Source: Haloechinothrix aidingensis
Lineage (GTDB): Bacteria > Actinomycetota > Actinomycetes > Mycobacteriales > Pseudonocardiaceae
Direction: 5' to 3'
Assembly (NCBI RefSeq): GCF_013450155.1
Contig: NZ_JACCKD010000002.1
Coordinates: forward strand, 362,531 to 426,530
DNA: 64,000 bases
Part shown: in pieces, positions 27,071 through 35,796 of the stretch
How the letters are laid out: every line of letters begins with the position of its first letter
Position numbering within the stretch: the stretch's first letter is position 1
The notes under the pieces: generated by a model
What the model saw: only the letters and a program-made list of their open reading frames with translations
What the model was told of the DNA's origin: nothing
Database searches by the model: none
Program-made: the position numbers and the translations under genes

Positions 27071-27621
27071 GTTACGGCTTGGACCAGGCTTTCCTGGACG
27101 TAGGTGAGCCAGTGATACACGCCGAGGTGTGAGGCCTGCGGGTCGTCCTCCGGAAGCTCCTCGGGTGTCTCCTCGTTGATGTCGAGCACAGTGCCCAGCG
27201 CGAGCCGGACATCGTTGATCGCCGACAGCCACGCGTCCGCCTGCTCGAGGTCGAGCGAGACCTCGCCGCCGCCGGACGGCAGCGTCTCCAGCACCACCGA
27301 GGCCACGCCGAGCTTGGCATCGATCAGCTCCGGCTCGTGCAGCGAGCGCAACGCCGCCGCCGACTCGAGATCCTCCTCCGAAGGCTGATCCGGGTCCATG
27401 CGGTGAAAGTCGGGCAACAGCCGGGACAGCACGGGATCGTCCGGAGCCGTCGTCGGTCCGGAACGCATTCCGGTCAGCTCGGCGAGCTCGTCCTGCGGCG
27501 TCTCGTCCACCCGCGCACGCAGCACGTCGTCGATGTGCCGCAACAACCCGCGCAGCACCGCCGCTTCCTGCTGGGCGAACTCCGCGACGACGTGATCGCC
27601 CTTGCGCTTCCAGTCCTTCAT
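27061..27621 (-). CDS. DUF2017 protein (Rv1332-like)
   Basis: 186 aa, predicted helical: [68 protein letters not shown] and [17 protein letters not shown]. It always follows clpS in actinobacteria; here its ATG overlaps the clpS stop (ATGA at 27618-27621). A role with ClpS in N-end-rule protein breakdown is a guess from context. Its stop lies in hairpin B2. Confidence 0.88.
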   Translation of the reverse strand: MKDWKRKGDHVVAEFAQQEAAVLRGLLRHIDDVLRARVDETPQDELAELTGMRSGPTTAPDDPVLSRLLPDFHRMDPDQPSEEDLESAAALRSLHEPELIDAKLGVASVVLETLPSGGGEVSLDLEQADAWLSAINDVRLALGTVLDINEETPEELPEDDPQASHLGVYHWLTYVQESLVQAVTAG

Positions 27622-27917
27622 GGCGCCTGCTGCATCGTCGCCCACAGGCCGGCCGCGTGCAGCTTCGCGACGTCGCCCTCGACCTTCTCCTTCGTGCCCC
27701 ACGACACCACGGCCTTGCCCTTGTGGTGCACGTCGAGCATCAGCTTCGTGGCGTGGTCGCGGCTGTAGCCGAAAAGCTTCTGGAACACGTACGTGACATA
27801 GGACATCAGGTTCACTGGATCGTTCCAGACGATAGCCTGCCACGGTTTGTCCTCGGCTCCGAGCTCAGCACCGATCGGCTCGACCTGTGTCTGTTCGGCC
27901 TCGAGGGGCGTGGACAT
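27618..27917 (-). CDS. clpS: ClpS adaptor for ClpC/ClpA proteases
   Basis: 99 aa. Binds N-degron substrates and delivers them to a Clp unfoldase. Landmarks: [20 protein letters not shown] (the ND-P-NLM pocket), [20 protein letters not shown] and [22 protein letters not shown] 27917 starts a typical flexible N-terminal tail. First gene of a two-gene operon; divergent from pncB, with 120 bases between. A ClpC-like unfoldase is in this window at 36590-39163. Confidence 0.94.
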   Translation of the reverse strand: MSTPLEAEQTQVEPIGAELGAEDKPWQAIVWNDPVNLMSYVTYVFQKLFGYSRDHATKLMLDVHHKGKAVVSWGTKEKVEGDVAKLHAAGLWATMQQAP

Positions 27918-28037
27918 GCTTCCATGGTGGCACGGCGCGATACGCGCGCAACGCCTGCGGTCGCCCCGCCGAGCGGCCACGTCCGGATGACGATTCCCGG
28001 CAGCACGACAACCGCCGGCCCGCGTACCGTGATCCCC

Positions 28038-29339
28038 ATGGCACAGCAGGCGGGGCTGCCCCCATCGAGCACGGCGTTGCTGACCGACCACTACGAGCTC
28101 ACCATGCTCGCCAGCGCGCTGCACGACGCGAGTGCCAACCGCGACTGCGTGTTCGAGGTGTTCGCGCGCAGCTTGCCCGAAGGGCGCCGGTTCGGCGTCG
28201 TGGCGGGCACCGCTCGCGTGCTCGAGGCGATCACCGAGTTCCGGTTCACCGACGCCGACCTCGCCCACCTCGAGTCCGCGGGAGTCGTCGACCGATCCAC
28301 GGTGGACTGGCTCGCCGACTTCGAGTTCACGGGCGACATCGACGGCTACCCGGAGGGCGAGCTGTACTTCCCCGGATCGCCGATCTTCACGGTGCACGCT
28401 CCGTTCGCGCAGGCCGTGCTGCTGGAAACCCTGGTGCTGTCGGTGTTCAACCACGACTGCGCGGTCGCCTCGGCCGCGGCACGGATGAGCTCGGCAGCCA
28501 AGAGCAGGCCGCTGATCGAGATGGGTGGCAGGCGCACCCACGAGTACGCCGCCGTCGCCGCGGCACGCGCCGCCTACCTCGCCGGGTTCGCGGCCACGTC
28601 CAACCTGGAGGCAGGCAGCCGGTACGGCATACCCACCCGCGGCACCGTCGCGCACGCGTTCATGATGCTGCACGACACAGAGGAGGACGCCTTCCGCGCA
28701 CAGGTGGCGGCACTCGGCACCGATACGACCCTGCTGGTGGACACCTACGACATCTCGGTAGGAATCGACACCGCCATCCGGGTAGCGGGACCCGAGCTCG
28801 GCGCGATCCGCATCGACTCCGGTGACGTGGGGGTGCTGGCCCGTCAGGCCAGGGAGCAGCTGGACTCCCTCGGAGCGCGGGACACCCGCATCATCGTCTC
28901 CGGCGACCTCGACGAGCACGCGATCGCCGCACTGCGCGCCGAGCCCGTCGACGCGTTCGGCGTCGGCACCTCCGTGGTCACCGGCTCCGGTGCCCCAACG
29001 GCGAACCTGGTCTACAAGCTCGTCGAGGTGAACGGGAAGCCGGTAACCAAACGCAGCGAGCACAAGGAGTCCCGCGGCGGCCGCAAGTCGGCGGTGCGAC
29101 GCCTCAAGAGCACCGGGACCGCCAGGGAGGAAATCGTGCACCCGGCGGGTAATCCACCCAACACGGGTCCACACGATCAGGTCGTGCCGACCGCGCTGAT
29201 GCGTGGTGGCAGACCCGTCGATGACCTCTCTACCCTGGAAGACAGCAGGAATCGCCTTCGCAACAGGCTGGTGAGCCTGCCATGGGAGGGCCTCAAGCTC
29301 TCCAAGGGCGAACCGGCCATCGCGACGGTGTTCGGCTAG
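28038..29339 (+). CDS. pncB: Nicotinate phosphoribosyltransferase
   Basis: 433 aa. Joins nicotinate and PRPP to nicotinate mononucleotide in NAD salvage. Landmarks: [74 protein letters not shown] (the His region), [35 protein letters not shown] and [17 protein letters not shown] 28038 is preferred; an in-frame ATG further up would add a weak tail. Divergent from clpS as in Rv1330c/Rv1331, and followed 97 bases later by pncA, so the two may share a transcript. Confidence 0.95.
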   Translation: MAQQAGLPPSSTALLTDHYELTMLASALHDASANRDCVFEVFARSLPEGRRFGVVAGTARVLEAITEFRFTDADLAHLESAGVVDRSTVDWLADFEFTGDIDGYPEGELYFPGSPIFTVHAPFAQAVLLETLVLSVFNHDCAVASAAARMSSAAKSRPLIEMGGRRTHEYAAVAAARAAYLAGFAATSNLEAGSRYGIPTRGTVAHAFMMLHDTEEDAFRAQVAALGTDTTLLVDTYDISVGIDTAIRVAGPELGAIRIDSGDVGVLARQAREQLDSLGARDTRIIVSGDLDEHAIAALRAEPVDAFGVGTSVVTGSGAPTANLVYKLVEVNGKPVTKRSEHKESRGGRKSAVRRLKSTGTAREEIVHPAGNPPNTGPHDQVVPTALMRGGRPVDDLSTLEDSRNRLRNRLVSLPWEGLKLSKGEPAIATVFG

Positions 29340-29436
29340 TGGTGCACCGGCCCGATACAGCCCTGGCCGGATATCCCGGGCAGGGCCTCGCCAGCCGGAC
29401 CGGCGTACCACCCCGCTCCACACGGAGGTCACCGCC

Positions 29437-30012
29437 ATGGCTCGCGCACTGATCATCGTCGACGTGCAGAACGACTTCTGCGAGGGAGGCTCGCTGGCAG
29501 TCGCCGGCGGGGCGATGCTCGCCGGGGACATCTCGACCTTCCTGGCCAACGACGCCGCCTACGACCACATCGTCGCCACCCGTGACTACCACATCGACCC
29601 GGGCGCGCATTTCAGCGACGAGCCCGATTTCGTCCGGTCATGGCCCCCGCATTGCCGGGCGGGCACCCCGGGTGCGTCGTTCCATCCCGCGCTCAACGTC
29701 GGGCCGATCACCGAGGTGTTCTCCAAGGGTCACTACAGCGACGGCTACTCCGGCTTCGAGGGCGAGTCCGAGGGCGGCGGGGAGAATCTCGCGGCCTGGC
29801 TGCGGGCACGCGACGTCGACGAGGTCGACCTCATCGGCATCGCCACCGACCACTGTGTGCGCGCGACGTCGCTGGACGCGGCACGGGAGGGGTTCGGCGC
29901 GCGCACACTGCTCGACTACACAGCAGGGGTGAGCCGGGACACCGTCGACAATGCCCTCCAGCAGCTGGACGACGCGGGCGTCGAGCTGGTCGGCCGGCCA
30001 CGCGTCGGGTGA
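29437..30012 (+). CDS. pncA: Nicotinamidase
   Basis: 191 aa isochorismatase-fold enzyme that hydrolyses nicotinamide to nicotinate, the PncB substrate. Catalytic Asp in [15 protein letters not shown], Lys in [13 protein letters not shown] and Cys in [15 protein letters not shown]; metal ligands in [26 protein letters not shown] precedes ATG 29437. Enzymes of this kind activate pyrazinamide in mycobacteria. Confidence 0.95.
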   Translation: MARALIIVDVQNDFCEGGSLAVAGGAMLAGDISTFLANDAAYDHIVATRDYHIDPGAHFSDEPDFVRSWPPHCRAGTPGASFHPALNVGPITEVFSKGHYSDGYSGFEGESEGGGENLAAWLRARDVDEVDLIGIATDHCVRATSLDAAREGFGARTLLDYTAGVSRDTVDNALQQLDDAGVELVGRPRVG

Positions 30013-30021
30013 GCGCGCCCC

Positions 30022-31968
30022 TCAGCGCCGCACCTCGAACGCGGCTGAGGTTCCGGAGAACGGCACCGGCGCGCGCCCGGGAGCGTCGAGGCGGTCGCCG
30101 TGATGCACGATGCGGTACTGCCCGCCCGGGGTGTCCTCTGGTACGTCCCAGGTGATCGTGGCCGTGGCCGGTCCGGCGATCCCCCTGCGCCAGTGGTACC
30201 GGGTGGACCAGTCCCCGTCATCGGCGTGCCGTAGCCACCCGCCGCCGTGCCACCGCTGCACCTCGACGAACGTCCCGCCACGGCGCGGGTCGTTGCCGGG
30301 ATGACCGGTCACGAAGGTGACGCGGACGCGTTCTCCGGGCGCGTACCGGACGCCTGGCCCGCTCAGTACGACGCCGAAGCCCGTGCCACGGTCACGGTCG
30401 CGGCGGGAGCGCCTGCCCGCACGGGTATGCCGTCGGGGCCGCTCCCTCGGGACCGGCCCGGTGCCGAGCTCGCCGCCGGTACGCAGCGCGGTGGCCAGCG
30501 CGGCGAACTCCTGCTGGTAGGCGGGCAGGGTGTAGCGGCCGAACAGCGTCGACCCGCCTTCGTACTGCTGGGAGTCGTACTCCTCGGGCGTGGTCACGTA
30601 CTGGCTGTAGGCGTTCGCGTAGCCCTGGAGCACCACATCGTCGAGGTCGACGCCGAGCTCGCGGGCGCAGGTGCGCCGGATCCGCAGACCCGCGACGATG
30701 GTGAACTCGGCGGGAGCCGCGGCGAGGTAGAGCCCGCCGATGCGCACGAGCTGCACGGGAAGCACATCCGGAGTCCACGGGCGTGGCTTGACCCGCCCCG
30801 CCGGTAGGACGCCGAGCTTGGGGGCCTGCTCGCCGGCCAGCGACCGCACGCCCGCCCACCGCGGGCGCCCGCAGGCGTCGAAAGCGGGGTTGCGCAGCCC
30901 TTCCGGGATGCCGATGCCGGGACCGTCCTCGACGCTGCCTGCCAGCGTCGGAAGGCCGATGGCCGCGGGCACCGTCCGGTGCGTTCTGCCGTCCGGTGTG
31001 TACTCCCCCGAGACGGTCATCGCTGACATGTCGACATAACGCATCCGGTAGTCGAGCCCTCCGGCGAAGGAGGTACCGGCAGCCGCGTAGGCACGCATCG
31101 CCGCCGAACACTGCCGCTGCCCGATGATGCGGGTGTTGGCGAACTCGTCACGGGTGGGACCGGATCCGGGTCGCAGGTCCAGGTTCGGGGACATGTCCCC
31201 CGCGTTGGTCTGCGCGAAAGCCGCGACGAACCCCGGTTCGCCCGCGAGGTAGTCCACACCGGAGTGCTCGCGTTCCCAGGCGTACGCCGCGTACCCCTTG
31301 TTGTCACCGCTGATCAACCGGTTGCGGTTGGTCAGCGAGGTGCCGTGCGTGGCGAACCAGCTGATCGACCCGACGTCGGTGCCGTGCTGGGCGAGCCGCA
31401 ATACCGTGACGGCGGGGTCGATGGCCCCGGGGAAGTGCGCCCTGTCCCGCGCGGGGTTGCGCAGGAACGCAGGCAGCGACCGGTTCGCGCTCGCATCGGT
31501 CAGCTCGGTCCTGCCCAGCCGGATCGAGCCCGGCCGGACATCCTCGTGCGCGACGCTGATCGCCTCGGTGATGCCGTCAACGACGGCGCGGTACGTCCGC
31601 TCCCGGAAGCCGGGGATCGCCAGGTTGTAGGTGGCGTAGTCGGAGTACCCGCCGGGGCCCGCGTGCGTGTGCGTCGCGGTGAGCAGAACGTTCCGTTCGG
31701 AGTAGAGCCCGGCGTAGCGCTCCGCGAGCGCGGCGAGCACGCCCTGGTGCACGGCCTGGAAGATCATCCCCAGGTCGGCGACGACGAAGGCGATCCGCCG
31801 GCCGGACGTGTGGTCGACCACGACGAACGCGCGGGCACGCAACCGCTGATGGATACCGGCCGTGCGCTGCTGGGGCCTGGAGTAGCCCATCATGCCGTCG
31901 CCCGCGGCCACCCCGGTCACATCGGCGATGCCCCGCCCGACCCCGAACTGCCCGGCTCCTGACGCCAC
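30022..31968 (-). CDS. Neutral/alkaline ceramidase family hydrolase
   Basis: 648 aa. Zinc-dependent amidase family acting on ceramides or similar lipids. Landmarks: GRGIADVTGVAAGDGMMGY at the start, LTATHTHAGPGGYSDYATYN (zinc histidines), SISWFATHGTSLTNRNRLIS, FAQTNAGDMSPNLDLRPG, QLVRIGGLYLAAAPAEFTI, LQGYANAYSQYVTTPEEYD and QQYEGGSTLFGRYTL. A C-terminal immunoglobulin-like domain follows after an Arg-rich linker near 520-540. It begins at GTG 31968 with no signal peptide, and a TAG stops the frame 15 bases upstream; most relatives are exported. It converges with pncA (9-base gap). Confidence 0.88.
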   Translation of the reverse strand: MASGAGQFGVGRGIADVTGVAAGDGMMGYSRPQQRTAGIHQRLRARAFVVVDHTSGRRIAFVVADLGMIFQAVHQGVLAALAERYAGLYSERNVLLTATHTHAGPGGYSDYATYNLAIPGFRERTYRAVVDGITEAISVAHEDVRPGSIRLGRTELTDASANRSLPAFLRNPARDRAHFPGAIDPAVTVLRLAQHGTDVGSISWFATHGTSLTNRNRLISGDNKGYAAYAWEREHSGVDYLAGEPGFVAAFAQTNAGDMSPNLDLRPGSGPTRDEFANTRIIGQRQCSAAMRAYAAAGTSFAGGLDYRMRYVDMSAMTVSGEYTPDGRTHRTVPAAIGLPTLAGSVEDGPGIGIPEGLRNPAFDACGRPRWAGVRSLAGEQAPKLGVLPAGRVKPRPWTPDVLPVQLVRIGGLYLAAAPAEFTIVAGLRIRRTCARELGVDLDDVVLQGYANAYSQYVTTPEEYDSQQYEGGSTLFGRYTLPAYQQEFAALATALRTGGELGTGPVPRERPRRHTRAGRRSRRDRDRGTGFGVVLSGPGVRYAPGERVRVTFVTGHPGNDPRRGGTFVEVQRWHGGGWLRHADDGDWSTRYHWRRGIAGPATATITWDVPEDTPGGQYRIVHHGDRLDAPGRAPVPFSGTSAAFEVRR

Positions 31969-32090
31969 CCTGACACCTCGCTATCCGCCCGTTCCACGAG
32001 CACACTGAACATGAATAGTAGTCATGCTAGCGGGGTCGCGTGGAGCTTCCGGGCGGCAACCATACGTGCTCGGGCGCCGGCAGCGCACCA

Positions 32091-32996
32091 TCACTCGGCG
32101 GCGCCGGTGAGCCCGGCAAGCCGCTGCCGCGCTGACGTGGCGGACGCGGCGAAGCGGTGTATCCGCGCCCAGGGGTCCTGCTTGCGCGCGAGCCGCTTGG
32201 GAACGCTGCTGATGTCCCAGCCGTCGGGTCGCGCCCTGCCGAGCTCGTCCCAGTCCAGCGGCACGGCTACCGGAGCGCCCGGCCGGGAACGCAGCGAGTA
32301 CGGCGTGATGAACGTCTGCCCGTAGGTGTTGCGGTTGGTGTCCAGGAAGATCCGCCCACCCCTTCGCTCCTTGCGGTGCGCGGTGGTCAACCGCTCGGGG
32401 TCGTTCGCGGCCAGCGTCTCCGCCACCGCACGGGCGAGCTCGCGCACCGTGCCGTCCCCGGCGGAAGCATCCAACGGAACCACCACGTGAAAGCCTTTAC
32501 CGCCGGTGGCCTGCACGAACGGCTCCACGCCGAGATCGTTGAGCAACTGCCGGGTACGGCGCGTCACACTGCGCACCTCGCCGAGCGAGACGCCGGGTGG
32601 CGGGTCGATGTCGATGACCATCCGGTCCGGCCGCCCGAGGGCGCCGACCGTCGCCGGCCAGACATGGAACTCGATCGTGGCCTGGTCGGCGAGGTACACC
32701 AGTGTCGCGGCACCGGAGCCGACAACCGCGGTCTGCGTCCCACCCTCCCTGAGCGGGATCTCGGCGTAGTCGATCCACTCCGGAAAGTGCTCCGAGGCAT
32801 CCTTCTGGAAGAACCCATCCGCATCGATGCCGTCCGGGAAGCGGCGCAGCGTCACCGGGCGCCCGCGCAGATGCGGCAGCATCGCCCCGGCGACGTTCCG
32901 GTAGTACCGCACCACGTCCCCTTTGGTGACCCCGTCCGCGCCGAAGAGGACCTTTCCGGTTCGCGAGACGCCGATCTCGCGCCCCTCGACCAGCAT
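32091..32996 (-). CDS. Stand-alone LigD polymerase (primase-polymerase) domain
   Basis: 301 aa AEP-family polymerase homologous to the PolDom of LigD, which fills ends in non-homologous end joining. Landmarks: LVEGREIGVSRTGKVLFG, LRGRPVTLRRFPDGIDADGF, the catalytic acids in MVIDIDPPPGVS, TGGKGFHVVVPLDA and NTYGQTFITPYSLRSRPGA. ATG 32996 has GGGAAGGGAGCG in front; the longer start at 33020 does not. There is no ligase or nuclease domain and no Ku gene in the window, so it is either a partner to a separate ligase or an independent repair polymerase. Confidence 0.9.
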   Translation of the reverse strand: MLVEGREIGVSRTGKVLFGADGVTKGDVVRYYRNVAGAMLPHLRGRPVTLRRFPDGIDADGFFQKDASEHFPEWIDYAEIPLREGGTQTAVVGSGAATLVYLADQATIEFHVWPATVGALGRPDRMVIDIDPPPGVSLGEVRSVTRRTRQLLNDLGVEPFVQATGGKGFHVVVPLDASAGDGTVRELARAVAETLAANDPERLTTAHRKERRGGRIFLDTNRNTYGQTFITPYSLRSRPGAPVAVPLDWDELGRARPDGWDISSVPKRLARKQDPWARIHRFAASATSARQRLAGLTGAAE

Positions 32997-33228
32997 GATC
33001 GCTCCCTTCCCGGTGTGCACGCCGCTGTGGCGTGCCCGGAACCCGCTGGCTCGGACTTACCCGATCCGCGCCTCCCGGAAACCGGGCGAACGCACGGGCG
33101 CACTCGCCAAGGGGTCCACGAGCGCCGCCCGAGTGACGGGCGCGTTCGGTGGGAACTCCGGATACGGGAGCGATCCGTGACAGATCGCACCGCGGGATAC
33201 CGCGTACCTGACTCCGGAGGTGACATCG

Positions 33229-33555
33229 ATGATGGATGAGGCGTTGTGGAACGAGTTCCACGAGGTGGTGAACATGTCCTCGAGGGAACTCGCCGAGTGG
33301 CTGCGCACCGAGTCGGCCTCGCCCCGCAGCGAGCGGGACCCCGAGCACGCCGGCAGCGTCACCGGGCAGCAGGTGCTGCGCATCCTGCGCAAGCGCAAGG
33401 CCGACCTGACCGGCGACGATCTGGGCGTGATGCGGCACGTCGTCGACCGCGTGCGCGCAGAACGCCGTGACGATCTCGAGCCCGCTGCGGGTGACTCCGT
33501 GTGGCGGCACCGGCTCATGGACCTCGGCCACGATCCGCTCCGTACGGTGGAATGA
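33229..33555 (+). CDS. DUF3140 protein
   Basis: 108 aa. MMDEALWNEFHEVVNMSSRELAEWL opens the protein, then TGQQVLRILRKRKADLTGDDLGVMRHVVDR and WRHRLMDLGHDP. This is the DUF3140 pattern, common in actinobacteria and often close to repair or DNA-binding genes. GGAGG (33216-33220) sits 8 bases before ATG 33229. Stands next to the LigD-type polymerase, divergent from it. Biochemical role unknown. Confidence 0.82.
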   Translation: MMDEALWNEFHEVVNMSSRELAEWLRTESASPRSERDPEHAGSVTGQQVLRILRKRKADLTGDDLGVMRHVVDRVRAERRDDLEPAAGDSVWRHRLMDLGHDPLRTVE

Positions 33556-33621
33556 ACCGCTCGGTACCTCGCGCCACGCCCGTGATCGTCGATGCCGTGG
33601 TACGGGCTGCCCAACGAAGCG

Positions 33622-33687
33622 TGCCGCACTGCCCGACACGGGATGCCGCACTGCCCGACACGGGGTGTCGGTTTGCCCGACACGGCA
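33622..33687. repeat. Three tandem copies of a 22-base unit
   Basis: Units TGCCGCACTGCCCGACACGG plus two bases: 33622-33643 and 33644-33665 are almost identical (one difference, last base), and 33666-33687 is a diverged third copy. It lies between the converging ends of the DUF3140 and STAS genes. Too few and contiguous units for a CRISPR array. Origin unclear. Confidence 0.75.
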
Positions 33688-33697
33688 GGGGCTCACC

Positions 33698-34168
33698 TCA
33701 CGCGAGGCGGATGTCGTCAGCTCGCAGCGTCACGACGCCGTCCGCCGAGGCGTGGAGGTGCTCCACGCGAATTCCCCCCGCGCGTAGGGCCCGCTCGACG
33801 CAGCGGGGCCCGGTGACCAGCCGGAAACTCATGCCCTGGTGTTCCGCACGCAGCGCGGCTCGGACCAGGACATGGACTCCGGCAGCACCCAGAAAGCGCA
33901 CTCGAGACAGGTCGATCACCAGGGAACGAACCTTGGATACCAGGCGCGGCGCCAGAAGTTCGTCCAGATCCGGCGCGGTAGCGGCATCGACCTCGCCCCG
34001 CACGTGAACCACGCTGGAGTCCCGGTCCGGATGGGATGTCCAGAGCCACAGTAGCCGAGCCCTGTGTGCGCGGTCCGCGTGCCGGACCCCGCTTACCCCG
34101 GCAGTGCTTTCGGGAGTGTCGAAGAGAGTACGTGACGTAGCAGCACTCGCGATTGTCGGCGCGGCCAC
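33698..34168 (-). CDS. STAS-domain anti-sigma-factor antagonist-like protein
   Basis: 156 aa. The C-terminal 105 residues are a STAS fold: SSVVHVRGEVDAATAPDLDEL, VRSLVIDLSRVRFLGAAGVH, LVTGPRCVERALRAGGIRV. The N-terminal 50 residues are low in structure. At the place where SpoIIAA/RsbV proteins carry a phosphorylated serine (DSSG), this protein reads GAAG, so kinase control by that serine is lost. GTG 34168 has GGGAGG 5 bases before it. It may constantly bind an anti-sigma factor or take part in another complex. Confidence 0.8.
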   Translation of the reverse strand: MAAPTIASAATSRTLFDTPESTAGVSGVRHADRAHRARLLWLWTSHPDRDSSVVHVRGEVDAATAPDLDELLAPRLVSKVRSLVIDLSRVRFLGAAGVHVLVRAALRAEHQGMSFRLVTGPRCVERALRAGGIRVEHLHASADGVVTLRADDIRLA

Positions 34169-34587
34169 GGGAACCTCCCTATGAATCGGGAACACTCCGA
34201 GGAAGCTCGGGGGTGACCGCGTGATCATCGATGAAGGGTCGGCCCCACCTGCACAAGCATCCCCGAAGGTGTGCCTTGGCTGTAGGGCTCAACCACTTCC
34301 CTTGATAACACGACGATAACGAGCATGTCGAGGCGTTCGCCCGTGCCTGGCACACGGGTAGGCGTGAGCAGGGCCGTCGACGACACCGAGAAGGAGCTGT
34401 GACAGAGCACGTCACTCACGAGACCGCACGTGCGCAAGGAGGCCACGGACAGCGTCAAGGAGGGCATCGAGGTGACCGAGGGAAGGGCACAGTCGTGTCA
34501 GACGCGAAACACGCTGAACGCCGTGAGTTTCCCGGCCGCTCCCACCGGGTAGGCCCGTGAACGGACCCGCTGTGAAGGAGGTCGACG
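34169..34587. other. 419-base intergenic stretch between STAS and csbD
   Basis: Divergent promoter region. The plus strand holds a short biased segment (about 34327-34440) that would read VSRAVDDTEKEL, a TGA, then RKEATDSVKEGIEVTEG in the same frame; it may be a decayed stress-protein fragment but is too short to call. A sigma-B/F-type promoter for csbD lies at 34527-34552. No RNA gene seen. Confidence 0.4.
34527..34552 (+). promoter_or_regulatory. Sigma-B/F-type promoter of csbD
   Basis: GTTT (34527) and GGGTAG (34547-34552) separated by 16 bases, matching the GTTT-N15-17-GGGTA form of general-stress sigma factors in actinobacteria. It is 35 bases before the csbD ATG. CsbD is part of the sigma-B set in Bacillus, which supports the reading. 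Confidence 0.6.
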
Positions 34588-34830
34588 ATGGCTGACCAGG
34601 ACGGCAGCAACGAAGGCGTGAAAGGCGCCATCGAGAACATCAAGGGCCGCGTCAAGGAGACCGCGGGGACGCTCTTGGGCCGCGACTCCACGGAACGTGA
34701 GGGCAAGGCACAGCAGGAAAAGGGCCAAGCCCAGATGGAGGTAGCGGAGAAGTCCGAAGAGGCCGAACGTGCCCGCGAGGAGGCCGCGCGTTCCGAGCGC
34801 GACGTGCGCTCCGAACAGTCGGATCATTAG
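34588..34830 (+). CDS. CsbD-family general stress protein
   Basis: 80 aa, highly charged: GVKGAIENIKGRVKETAGTL is the CsbD core, followed by an unusual Glu/Lys/Arg-rich helical tail (EREGKAQQEKGQAQMEVAE, AEKSEEAERAREEAARSER) that could form a coiled coil. GAAGGAGGTCGACG precedes ATG 34588. Transcription is likely stress driven (promoter at 34527). Hairpin at 34856-34884 ends it. Molecular role of CsbD unknown. Confidence 0.85.
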   Translation: MADQDGSNEGVKGAIENIKGRVKETAGTLLGRDSTEREGKAQQEKGQAQMEVAEKSEEAERAREEAARSERDVRSEQSDH

Positions 34831-34855
34831 CGGCCCCCGGACAACGGAACAACGC

Positions 34856-34884
34856 CATGAGGGATCCCTACCGGGTCCCTCATG
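34856..34884 (+). terminator. Hairpin after csbD
   Basis: Arms CATGAGGGA / TCCCTCATG with the loop TCCCTACCGGG, 26 bases after the csbD stop. It probably ends csbD transcription before the next gene. Confidence 0.6.
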
Positions 34885-34976
34885 AGTGTCCCGGTACCCG
34901 GTGCCGGCTATCGAGCTGTCCGAGCCTCGAACTCGAGTAAACAGCACGTCGGCAGCCAGGTCAGGAGGTGGCAGCC

Positions 34977-35312
34977 GTGCCACGGCAAACGTGGAACACC
35001 AAGCAGGAGCGCCAGTACGAACACATCAAGCAGCAGGCCGAGCAACGCGGCTCGAGCACCGAGCGCGCGGAGGAGATCGCCGCGCGCACCGTGAACAAGG
35101 AGCGCGCCCGCTCGGGGCACGCGAGCCGGCAGAGCAAAACGTCTACTGAGGACATTTCCTCGCACCGCCGCGGCGGAATCCGGTCCGGCAACCGGTTCGG
35201 CGCCGTCGGCCGCACGAAGGAGCAGCTCTACGAGGATGCTCGCCGGGCGAACGTCAAGGGTCGCTCGAAGATGACCAAGGCGCAGCTGGAGAAGACCTTA
35301 CAGCGCACGTAA
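34977..35312 (+). CDS. Small basic protein with a Rho-N/SAP-like C terminus
   Basis: 111 aa, Lys/Arg/Glu-rich. The N-terminal half reads TWNTKQERQYEHIKQQAEQR and AEEIAARTVNKERARSGHAS; the C terminus, GRTKEQLYEDARRANVKGRS then KMTKAQLEKTLQ, is like the helix-extended-loop-helix of Rho-N domains that bind nucleic acid. Such proteins are often labelled plasmid stabilization in actinobacteria. AGGAGG (34963-34968) and 8 bases support GTG 34977. The neighbouring stress and repair genes suggest a DNA- or RNA-binding stress role. Confidence 0.72.
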   Translation: MPRQTWNTKQERQYEHIKQQAEQRGSSTERAEEIAARTVNKERARSGHASRQSKTSTEDISSHRRGGIRSGNRFGAVGRTKEQLYEDARRANVKGRSKMTKAQLEKTLQRT

Positions 35313-35796
35313 CATAGCGCGGACCGTCCACAGTGCGGGCCCGGTGGGACCGACCCGGTGGCCGCGCGCTCGCGTCCCGATGCGACGTTCAGCGCGAGGA
35401 CTGCCGGGCGGAGGTCCGTCCGCTCGCGGATTCCTCGTCCGCCACGCGCACGGCCTGCTCCTCCGCCCCGAAGTCACGCTCGGCACCCGCCGACTCAGCC
35501 GACTCCGCGCTCTGATCGCCCCAGAGGTGGCGCTCGTCCGGTCCGGTGAGCTGGCCAGCCGTTCGCGAACGGCACACCCGCGTTCACTGCTCATCCTCAC
35601 CGTCCTCGGCATCATCCGGTTCGCCGTCCGGCATGATGTAGCTGAATCAGGTGAACGCGGTGGGGCCGCCATCGCGACTGGTAGGATTATCAGCAGGTCA
35701 CTGACGAGGGTCGCCCGTCAGGAGCCAACCGAAGCATTCGCGCCGGGTATGCACGGACCTGCCGCGCGGCTGCCTCTCGCGAAGGAAGGCAAACCC
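35313..35796. other. 484-base stretch with one doubtful small gene
   Basis: Between the Rho-N-like gene and the GAF-ANTAR gene. The plus frame is open for a long way ahead of the GAF-ANTAR start but reads as Arg-rich low-bias protein, so I start that gene at ATG 35797. The minus strand carries an acidic biased frame (35389-35634) broken by a TGA. No other element seen. Confidence 0.4.
35389..35577 (-). CDS. Doubtful small acidic protein
   Basis: 62 codons from GTG 35577, high third-position GC and an acidic composition (GPDERHLWGDQSAESAESAG, DFGAEEQAVRVADEESA). The same frame continues upstream past a TGA (35584-35586) to ATG 35634, giving 16 residues MPDGEPDDAEDGEDEQ of the same acidic type, which suggests one gene of about 82 residues broken by a nonsense change, or two pieces by chance. 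No ribosome site is evident at either start. Confidence 0.3.
   Translation of the reverse strand: MCRSRTAGQLTGPDERHLWGDQSAESAESAGAERDFGAEEQAVRVADEESASGRTSARQSSR

Noticed and set aside
33622-33687. CRISPR array
   Set aside because: Units abut one another without spacers, only three copies, and no cas gene is present.
34225-34467. An 80-codon minus-strand frame in the STAS-csbD gap
   Set aside because: No ribosome site, poor codon bias and no resemblance to known proteins.
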